Positions 45,057 through 51,790 of a stretch of DNA of 64,000 nt are shown here, in pieces. Position 1 is the first letter of the stretch; each line of letters opens with the position of its first letter. The position numbers were made by a program, and so were the translations under genes. The DNA comes from Sinosporangium siamense (lineage in GTDB: Bacteria > Actinomycetota > Actinomycetes > Streptosporangiales > Streptosporangiaceae), in the NCBI RefSeq assembly GCF_016863435.1, contig NZ_BOOW01000030.1, positions 186,001 to 250,000 on the forward strand. The letters are read 5' to 3'. Below the pieces are notes generated by a model. The model worked only from the letters and a program-made list of their open reading frames with translations. It was not told where the DNA came from and ran no database searches.

Positions 45057-46610
45057 GTGACAGCTCCTAGCCGTGCCGTATTGGCGGCCACGTTTGCCCC
45101 CGGCGAGGCCGCGGTGTCGGCCGCTCAACGTTTCACCCACGAGGTCATGACCGCGTGGGCCACCGGTGCGGCGGTGCAGGCCGACGCAGACTCCCTGGTC
45201 AGACTACTCGCATCCGGCGCTTGCCATTCCCCCTTCGAGATCGTTTGGGGCCATTACGGCGATGCCGTACGAGTTGAACTACGGCAAAAGGGCTCCACCG
45301 AGGCCAAGCTGGGCGAGGAACCACCGGTCCCCGTCGAGGAGTGGGGGATGACCTTCTCCCACCAGACGCGTGTGCAGTGGGCCACACTGGCGCTCCCCCA
45401 CACGGCGGGCCGTGTCGCCGCCGAATGGACGCAGGCGAGCTCCCGTGAGCCGCTCTGGCTGGGTTTCCTGGCCGACGCGAGCGACCTGCTGGCGGGCACG
45501 CTCGACCCGGACATGGTGCCCGCGATCATCGCCCAGATCGTCGTGCCGCGCCTGTCGACGTGGTGCGCCGTCTATACGGTGAACGGCGGCGGCGACGGTT
45601 ACTCCCGCCCCGCCTACCTATGGCACACCGACGAAGGCATGATCGACGACCTGCGAGAGCAGTTGCAGGGGTTCACGATCCCCTCAAGAGCCGAGCAGGT
45701 GCCGGCCTTCGCCCAGATCGGCGACACCCAGGTGCTCATGGTGCCCCTGGTGGCACGTGGCCGGACGCTCGGCCTGATGTGCCTGGGCCACGCCGATCGT
45801 TTCCCCGACGACGTCGTGCACTTCGCCCAGGACATCGGCCGCCGGGCCGCCTTCGCCATGGACAACGCCCGCCTCTACTACCAGCAGGCGGCGGCGAACC
45901 GGGCCCTGCAACGCAGTCTCCTTCCGCCCGCCGATCCCGATGTGCCGCTGCTGGACTACGGCGTGGTCTACGAGCCGGCCGGTGAGACGAACGAGGTCGG
46001 AGGGGACTTCTACGACCTCTTCTCCGCCGCCGGAGAATCATGGCGCTTCGCCATCGGCGACGTCTGCGGCACCGGCCCCGAGGCCGCCGCCGTGACCGGC
46101 CTGGCCCGCCACACGCTGCGGCTGCTCGCCCGCGAGGGGTACGGCGTGGCCGCGGTCCTCGGCCGCCTCAACCAGGCGATCATGGAGGAGGGCGAGCGGG
46201 CCAGGTTCCTGACCCTCCTCCACGGGGAGATCAGCCCCGCGTCCGGCGGGCTCGACGTCAAGCTCGTGTCGGCCGGGCACCCCGACGCGCTCTGCCTGCG
46301 CCGCGACGGCCGGGTCGAGGCGGTGACCACCCCGCAGTCGCTGCTCGGGGTGTTCGACGAGGTCTCCTTCGAGGCCGACGTCATCCGGCTCGACGCCGGC
46401 GACCTGCTGCTGGCGGTGACCGACGGGGTGACCGAGCGCAGGAGCGGCGGACGGCTCCTCGACGACGACGGCGGCCTGGCCGCGCTGCTCGCCGAATGCA
46501 AGGGCCTGTCCGCTCAGGCGGTCGCCGAGCGTGTGCGCCGTGCCGTACAGGAGTTCGCACCCGAGCCCAGCGCGGACGATCTCGCGATCCTCGTGCTGCG
46601 CGCGCGATAG
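45057..46610 (+). CDS. SpoIIE/PP2C-type phosphatase with GAF and anti-sigma-like ATPase remnant
   Basis: About 517 residues. The N-terminal 90 residues look like a degraded RsbW-type HATPase (FAPGEAAVSAAQRFTHEVMTAWA). A GAF domain follows (about 130-290: SDLLAGTLDPDMVPAIIAQIVVPRLSTW). The SpoIIE phosphatase is at the C-terminus: QRSLLPPADP, NEVGGDFYDLFSA, FAIGDVCGTGPEAAA, AGHPDALCLRRDG, LLAVTDGVTERRSG and PSADDLAILVLRA with metal-binding aspartates. It would dephosphorylate an anti-sigma-factor antagonist. GTG 45057 follows AGGGAA. It is divergent from the hybrid kinase, suggesting one stress-response circuit. Confidence 0.9.
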   Translation: MTAPSRAVLAATFAPGEAAVSAAQRFTHEVMTAWATGAAVQADADSLVRLLASGACHSPFEIVWGHYGDAVRVELRQKGSTEAKLGEEPPVPVEEWGMTFSHQTRVQWATLALPHTAGRVAAEWTQASSREPLWLGFLADASDLLAGTLDPDMVPAIIAQIVVPRLSTWCAVYTVNGGGDGYSRPAYLWHTDEGMIDDLREQLQGFTIPSRAEQVPAFAQIGDTQVLMVPLVARGRTLGLMCLGHADRFPDDVVHFAQDIGRRAAFAMDNARLYYQQAAANRALQRSLLPPADPDVPLLDYGVVYEPAGETNEVGGDFYDLFSAAGESWRFAIGDVCGTGPEAAAVTGLARHTLRLLAREGYGVAAVLGRLNQAIMEEGERARFLTLLHGEISPASGGLDVKLVSAGHPDALCLRRDGRVEAVTTPQSLLGVFDEVSFEADVIRLDAGDLLLAVTDGVTERRSGGRLLDDDGGLAALLAECKGLSAQAVAERVRRAVQEFAPEPSADDLAILVLRAR

Positions 46611-46624
46611 ACGAACGGGGAAGA

Positions 46625-48397
46625 TCAGGGGGTGTCGAGGCCGAGGTGCCGTCTGACGAAGTCCAGCTGCACCGACATCTGCGCGATGCGCTCGGCCATG
46701 ACCAGCGTGCCGTGGCCCGCGTCATAGCGGTAGACCTCATGCGGATGGCCGAGGTCCGCCAGGCCGGCGACGTAGTCGTCGATCTGGCGGATCGGACATA
46801 GTGGATCGTTCTCACCGGCCAGAATGAGCACCGGCGCCTCGACCTGGCCGACGTAGGCCGACGGCGAACAATGCGCGTAGAGCTCCGGTAACTCGTCCGG
46901 CGGGCCGCCGAAAAGGGCACGGTGATAGGCCCGGGAGTTCTCCGTCTCCTCTTCATATGTCGCCCGATGGTCGGCGATCGGCACCGCCGCGATGCCCGCG
47001 GCCCACGCCTTCGGCTGGGTGCCGAGGCCGAGCAGGGTCAGATAGCCGCCCCAGGCCGCCCCCGCCAGCACCAGCCGTTCGGGATCGACCAGCCCGCGGC
47101 TGACGACCGCCTCCCGCACCGCGCTGACGTCGGCCAGCTCGATGTGCCCGAGCTCACCCTGCAGCGCGTCACGCCAGGCCACGCCATATCCCGTCGAACC
47201 CCGGTAGTTCACCCTGATCACCGCGAACCCACACTCGACCCAGGCGGCGACCTCGGGGTTGAACGCGTCGGCGTCGTGCGCGTGCGGACCGCCGTGCAGC
47301 AGGAAGACCGCGGGGTACGGCGCGGCCCCGACCTCCGGCCGGGAGATCAAGGCGTGCACCCGCCCGGCGGGCCCCTCGACGTCGAGATCCTCCACTGGGA
47401 CCGACGGCGGCGAGGTGGGACCGGCGACGTTGAGCACGAGGAAACCGTTGCTGGACTTCATCACCGGCGGGTGCGCGGCGCTCGACCACGCGAACTCCAC
47501 CGCCCCGTCGGGCCTGGGCGCCGCGTTCTCGATCACGCCCTGCGGGGTCTCTATCGAGGTGAGCACACCGCCGCCGAGGTCGTAGCGCTGGAGCGTGGTG
47601 CGGCCCCGGTTGTGCCGCACGATGAGGACGGCGCGTCCGTCGTCGTACCAGTCCGCGGTGAGCTCGCCGACGTCGCGCAGCCAGATCTCGCGCTGTTCGC
47701 CGCTGACAGGGTCCCAGACGAGCGGCTCGCGCCTGCCCCTGCGCTCGTGGAGCGCGAGCATGCGCCGGTCGCCCTCGATCGGGGCGAAACGCAGGCCGAT
47801 CACACCTTTGCCCTCGCCGTCGTGGAGTTCGCCCACGACGCTGCCGTTTGGGCGGATGACGCGGAGGGCGGGGTGGCGGGCGTCGCCGTTCTCACTGTGG
47901 GAGATCGCGATAAGAGACCCGTCGAGCGACATGTCGGCGACGGCTGCCGCTTCGGCGTGCTCGTAGATGAGTTGGCTGGGTTCGCCCGGCCGCACGAGGT
48001 AGATCTGGAAACTGCCCACCCGCGCGATGCCCACGGCGGCGGTGCCCGAGGCCGACAGGGCGATGCCCGCCGGGTGGCCGGGGGCCAGGTCCGGGGCGAC
48101 CGGCTCGTCGGGGCCTCCGCCGTATCGCTGGCGCATCCACACACCGTGCTCGTCGCCGTCCTCGTCGGCGAACCACCAGATCCACTTGCCCGTCGGGTCG
48201 ATCAGCCCGTGGGCGGTGCCCCGGCTGCGCTTGGTTACCTGCCGGATGCCTCCCGTCGCCCGATCCCAGGCGTAGATCTCCCATGCGCCGGAGGTGTTGC
48301 TTCGATACATTGAACGGCTCGGAGCCTGCCGTGCCCACGTGGGCAGCGTCATCCGCGGCGCCCGGAACCTGGCCTGCCAGCGTTCCTCCGCCTTCAT
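46625..48397 (-). CDS. S9-family (prolyl oligopeptidase-like) protein lacking the catalytic serine
   Basis: About 590 residues: an N-terminal beta-propeller (blade motifs such as GAWEIYAWDRATGGIRQVT and GREPLVWDPVSGEQREI-like repeats) and a C-terminal alpha/beta-hydrolase domain with FLLHGGPHAHDADAFNPEV and FAVIRVNYRGSTGYG. The nucleophile elbow, normally GxSxGG, reads LAGAAWGGYLTLLG: the serine is alanine (Ala448; codon 47054-47056). The aspartate (LAGENDPLCP) and histidine (RYDAGHGTLV) remain. It is probably an inactive binding or regulatory paralogue, or a mutated allele. ATG 48397 follows AAGGAGG; an open extension to 48580 is not homologous. Confidence 0.85.
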   Translation of the reverse strand: MKAEERWQARFRAPRMTLPTWARQAPSRSMYRSNTSGAWEIYAWDRATGGIRQVTKRSRGTAHGLIDPTGKWIWWFADEDGDEHGVWMRQRYGGGPDEPVAPDLAPGHPAGIALSASGTAAVGIARVGSFQIYLVRPGEPSQLIYEHAEAAAVADMSLDGSLIAISHSENGDARHPALRVIRPNGSVVGELHDGEGKGVIGLRFAPIEGDRRMLALHERRGRREPLVWDPVSGEQREIWLRDVGELTADWYDDGRAVLIVRHNRGRTTLQRYDLGGGVLTSIETPQGVIENAAPRPDGAVEFAWSSAAHPPVMKSSNGFLVLNVAGPTSPPSVPVEDLDVEGPAGRVHALISRPEVGAAPYPAVFLLHGGPHAHDADAFNPEVAAWVECGFAVIRVNYRGSTGYGVAWRDALQGELGHIELADVSAVREAVVSRGLVDPERLVLAGAAWGGYLTLLGLGTQPKAWAAGIAAVPIADHRATYEEETENSRAYHRALFGGPPDELPELYAHCSPSAYVGQVEAPVLILAGENDPLCPIRQIDDYVAGLADLGHPHEVYRYDAGHGTLVMAERIAQMSVQLDFVRRHLGLDTP

Positions 48398-48587
48398 ATA
48401 GCGCGTCCCCTCCTTGTGGGCCCTCACATCGAATCTTGTGCTCACCCAGGGGCCACGGCCCACGACCCCCACCACGCGATCCGGCGGGTCGCCGTCCAGT
48501 ATGTCGCCTCCGGACAGCAAATGCTTAGGGAATGTGTGGTAATTCCGGGCTAAATACCCCATCGGTAACACCAATCCCACTGAAAGG

Positions 48588-49448
48588 TCAAGGTAACGTC
48601 CTTGATCGAGAGGGTTTCTGGAAGATAGACATGCGGAACGACGCTGCTACCCGGAGAGGATTCGCGAAGTTCTTCGTCTTTGTACGGAGAACCTCCGCAT
48701 CCGTGTGCCACGCGCTCGGCCCCATCGAAACCACGGCCGCGACGGCCTCGGGCGAGAGGGACAGGTCGAATTCGACAACTTGCCTGTCCGATTCCTCGAA
48801 AGCGGAGCCGAGACTCTCCTCGACCCGCCGTTCCTTGTCCTCATCCACGGACAACAACCCGAGCAGGCCGACCAGCGGATCCAAGTGCCGTGAGGTCGGA
48901 GTCACGACGATCAGCGAACCATTCGGATGAAGCACACGTGCGAACTCCCGGCCGTTTCGCGGTGCGAACACATTGAGCAGGACATGCGCCGCCGAATCCC
49001 GCACAGGGATGGGACGCCAAACATCACCGACAAATGCTCCTATGCGCGGATGGGCCCTCGCCGCCCGCCGCACAGCATGCTTAGAGACGTCCATCGCGAT
49101 GCCCACCGCGCCCGGAAGGGAATCGAGCACCTTGGCCAAGTAGTAGCCAGTGCCGGCTCCCGCGTCCAGCACGACGCCGGGCTTCTCCGTCACCAGTCCG
49201 GCGGACACCTCGGCGAGTGTCTCGGCGAGAGGCGTGAAGTGGCCCGCTCCAAGGAACTCATCACGCGCCGCCACCATTTGGGGCGTGTCCGCTGTTCCTG
49301 GGGGGCGTGATCCGGTGAGCAGACTGACGTATCCCTGACGCGCCACATCGAAGCCGTGCCCCTTCCCACACGTCACCGTTCCGCTTCCGAGTGTCAACCC
49401 CTGTCCGCACACGGGGCAGACCAGGTGGTTGACAACGTGCTCCAGCAT
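48588..49448 (-). CDS. 23S rRNA (guanine-N1)-methyltransferase, RlmA family
   Basis: A 286-residue SAM-dependent methyltransferase. The N-terminal zinc finger is LVCPVCGQGLTLGSGTVTCGKGHGFDVARQGYVSLL (ligands CxxC, C, H), found in RlmA(I) and RlmA(II)/TlrB. The SAM motif is VVLDAGAGTGYYLAKVL, followed by GIAMDVSKHAVRRAA and HVLLNVFAPRNGREFARVLHP. It methylates G745 or G748 of 23S rRNA; the G748 type can give tylosin-class macrolide resistance, but the subtype cannot be told by eye. It lies 190 bases before the S9 gene and is followed downstream by no related gene. Confidence 0.88.
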   Translation of the reverse strand: MLEHVVNHLVCPVCGQGLTLGSGTVTCGKGHGFDVARQGYVSLLTGSRPPGTADTPQMVAARDEFLGAGHFTPLAETLAEVSAGLVTEKPGVVLDAGAGTGYYLAKVLDSLPGAVGIAMDVSKHAVRRAARAHPRIGAFVGDVWRPIPVRDSAAHVLLNVFAPRNGREFARVLHPNGSLIVVTPTSRHLDPLVGLLGLLSVDEDKERRVEESLGSAFEESDRQVVEFDLSLSPEAVAAVVSMGPSAWHTDAEVLRTKTKNFANPLRVAASFRMSIFQKPSRSRTLP

Positions 49449-49550
49449 TCACCCATTCTCTCGCCGTCAGGTGAATGATCGCTGTGAACTTCCTGGGAGC
49501 GGGTGGAGTTGGGTTGTTTTGTGGCCTAGGTGAGGCCTATGGGGGGCTGG

Positions 49551-50045
49551 GTTTGTCCCTCGGAGGGGGATAAGGGGCTCCGTGCTCTCGGAGGACAACA
49601 GCACCGGGGCGGGGTTGCGCCCCCTCGTAGGGGTGGATGAGTGTGGTGATCATCGGCATGTACACCATGTCACGCGTTATGTTGCGACCCCTCGCAGGGA
49701 TGGATGAGGACCCGGAAAGGCGCCACGCCGTCGGAACGACGTAGTTGTTGCGACCCCTCGTAGGGATGGATGAGGACGGTTCTGATTGAGCTGGTGCGTG
49801 AGGCGCTATGTCAGGTTGCGACCCCTCGTAGGGATGGATGAGGACCTTCAAGGACGTCACGAGATACCGCGCTGGCTACCGGTTGCGACCCCTCGTAGGG
49901 ATGGATGAGGACCCGTACAACTTCCCGGAGGTGTAGGACGCGAGGCAGTTGCGACCCCTCGTAGGGATGGATGAGGACCGCCGAGATGCTCACCGACGGC
50001 GACAACGACTACCAGTTGCGACCCCTCGTAGGGATGGATGAGGAC
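49551..50045 (-). CRISPR. CRISPR array, seven clear repeats plus one degenerate, no cas genes nearby
   Basis: Repeats of 31 bases start at 49614, 49681, 49747, 49815, 49882, 49948 and 50015; a more decayed one spans 49551-49577. On the plus strand the unit opens GTTGCGACCCC, has CTCGTAGGG in the middle and ends GATGAGGAC. Spacers are 35-37 bases and all different. Repeats decay towards the left (49614 and 49681 carry changes), which marks the left as the old end. Leader and transcription would then be on the right, running leftwards, with repeats read GTCCTCATCC...GTCGCAAC. No Cas protein is encoded in this window. Confidence 0.93.
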
Positions 50046-50099
50046 CCCAAGGTAAAGTCCCACGTCAGCCCGCGAACCCCGGCCGCCTGGGTGGCCCGT

Positions 50100-50149
50100 T
50101 TTGCAGCAAACCTCCGGTAGTGCACAAACCCCAAGGGGTTCGCTGCAAA
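50100..50149. terminator. Nested inverted repeats between the CRISPR array and NYN gene
   Basis: TTTGCAGC (50100-50107) pairs with GCTGCAAA (50142-50149), and inside lies the perfect palindrome AACCCCAAGGGGTT (50127-50140). It could terminate the NYN gene (minus strand) or be part of the CRISPR leader; it falls 55 bases from the last repeat. Confidence 0.4.
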
Positions 50150-50209
50150 CCAGGCCCATCATGTCACGACATGCCCACCAGGCCTCTGCCGTACAAAATC
50201 CTGGGAAGC

Positions 50210-51349
50210 CTACCGCCGAGCGCGCTCGAACGCGTCCCAGAAGCCTCGCCGCAGCGCATGACGCACCTCGTCGTGCAGGAGGAAGTCGATCGGCAACGCC
50301 GACCCCTGCAACAACCGGGCCTCAAGGTCGGACGGCATCCGGGGCTTGCGGGCCAGCACCGCCTCCAGCCACAGGGGAGGCGCGTCCCTCGCCACCGACT
50401 CCCCGAAGTCGTAACCCTCCTTATGAGCGGACTTGACCGCCTCCGCGAGCGTCGTCGTGGTGGGACCGGGGCCGGGCCCGGGGCCGGGAGGGGCGATGGG
50501 GGCCGGCTGGGGGCCGGCGTAGACGGGCTGAGGCTGCGGGTAGCCGCCGGGGCCGGGGGGCGGCATGCCCGGCGGGGGGCCCATCGGCGGGGGCTGAGAG
50601 GGGGGCGGAGGGGAGGTGTCGTGCGTGTATTGCGGATAGGGCGCCATGCCGGGGGGCGGGAGTGCCCCGTGGCCGGGGGTGCGGCTGGTCGGCGGGGGTG
50701 GCGGGGGCAGGTTGGTGACGGTCGGGAGGGGAGGCTGACCGTTGGGGATGGTGGGCACGGTCGTGATGGCCGGCGGGAGGGCGGCGGGCTGGTGGCCGTT
50801 GCCGACGATCGTGTCGGCGCTCATGGCCACGAAAGGCCGCAGGTGGCCGCCGCCGACCTCGATGAGTTCGTCGCACTCGCGGCGAAGCGCCAGCGGGACC
50901 GGGTGGTCGCCCTCGCCGACGATCTGCAGCAGGGTGACGCGGACACCGAGGTCCTGGGCGTCGCAGAGCACCTGCGCGAGGTCCTCGTCGGCGGTGACGA
51001 CGACGGCGTCGCTGATGGCGTTGTTGCGGGCGAGCGTCAGGAGGTCGCGGTGCACCTGCGCGTCGACCCCCTCGCGCCGTCCTGGCCGGATGCGGCTGAC
51101 TCTGAGCTTGAGCCCTGGTATTTCGTCAAGTGCGTCATGGCCGTCGGCGGCACGCCCCTCGGCCGTCGCGTCATACCAATAACACCGCAGCAGCGGCAGC
51201 CCGGTGCGCTCACGTGCGAGGTTGCCCAGCAGTTGAAGCAGACCGAGATAGTCCCAAGACGTGGCCTCTCGGTGGCGCGTGCCGTGCACGGCCATCGCCC
51301 CATCGCTCAAGAGATAGCCCGCGTCCACGAACAGCGCGCAGCGATCCAC
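50210..51349 (-). CDS. NYN-domain (PIN-like) protein with proline-rich tail
   Basis: About 379 residues from GTG 51349, which follows AGGAAGGA (ATG 51376 is possible). The N-terminal NYN/LabA-like domain has DRCALFVDAGYLLSDGA, RCYWYDATAEG, GVDAQVHRDLLTLARNNAIS and DAVVVTADEDLAQVLCDAQDLG, with the aspartates of a metal-dependent RNase. A long proline/glycine-rich region (about residues 210-290) is followed by a conserved helical C-terminus (AHKEGYDFGESVARDAPPLW). It lies 165 bases from the CRISPR array on the likely leader side. Such NYN proteins are common in actinobacteria, so a CRISPR link is not assumed. Confidence 0.82.
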   Translation of the reverse strand: MDRCALFVDAGYLLSDGAMAVHGTRHREATSWDYLGLLQLLGNLARERTGLPLLRCYWYDATAEGRAADGHDALDEIPGLKLRVSRIRPGRREGVDAQVHRDLLTLARNNAISDAVVVTADEDLAQVLCDAQDLGVRVTLLQIVGEGDHPVPLALRRECDELIEVGGGHLRPFVAMSADTIVGNGHQPAALPPAITTVPTIPNGQPPLPTVTNLPPPPPPTSRTPGHGALPPPGMAPYPQYTHDTSPPPPSQPPPMGPPPGMPPPGPGGYPQPQPVYAGPQPAPIAPPGPGPGPGPTTTTLAEAVKSAHKEGYDFGESVARDAPPLWLEAVLARKPRMPSDLEARLLQGSALPIDFLLHDEVRHALRRGFWDAFERARR

Positions 51350-51590
51350 GCGACACCGTCCTTCCTGGAGTGGCACGACACGCCGGCTCGGTATCCCTCA
51401 GAGCAGGACGCGCAGACCCGTTCTCAGAGTAGTCAAGGCGCTGGCCTTTTTTCATCAGGTTCGGAGGTCTGGAATCAGGACTGAACCCCACGATGTACGG
51501 CGTGTCCTACCCAGATCCAACAACCTAATGAAAAGGGCTTACTGAGCCCCTCAGATCCGCTTTTCCAGCCAGAGCCGTGCCCGGATACAA

Positions 51591-51618
51591 CACATGTGCC
51601 CGGCCTGGGGCACGTGTG
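51591..51618. promoter_or_regulatory. Inverted repeat upstream of NYN gene
   Basis: CACATGTGCCC and GGGCACGTGTG form an 11-base dyad (one mismatch) around CGGCCTG minus the shared ends, 242 bases before the NYN start. It may be an operator or hairpin. The rest of the 440-base gap (51350-51790) contains a terminator near its end and otherwise nothing recognised. Confidence 0.35.
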
Positions 51619-51742
51619 GTGACATGCCACAGCGCATGCCTCCACCGAGACCATGCACGTAGCAGACTGCCACACATTCCTCACGCCGGGTGTTGACCGA
51701 GACCGTACCAGTTTGTCCTGTTAGCCCGCCTGATAAGTGAAT

Positions 51743-51786
51743 CTTTTTCAGACCTGCCCGGCTGAGCAGGCAACGTACTGAAAAAG
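51743..51786 (-). terminator. Terminator of the sigma-factor gene
   Basis: CTTTTTCAG and CTGAAAAAG form nine-base outer arms, with inner CCTGC/GCAGG, beginning 4 bases after the sigma-gene stop. The A/T arms give a T-rich end on either strand, so it may work in both directions. Confidence 0.7.
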
Positions 51787-51790
51787 AAGG

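Noticed and set aside
49537-50162. Frames with a repeated peptide IHPYEGSQ
   Set aside because: The peptide repeat is simply translation of CRISPR repeats; spacers between have no coding pattern.
47000-51500. cas genes near the CRISPR array
   Set aside because: Neighbouring proteins are an S9 homologue, an RlmA-type methyltransferase, a NYN protein and a sigma factor; none has Cas motifs.
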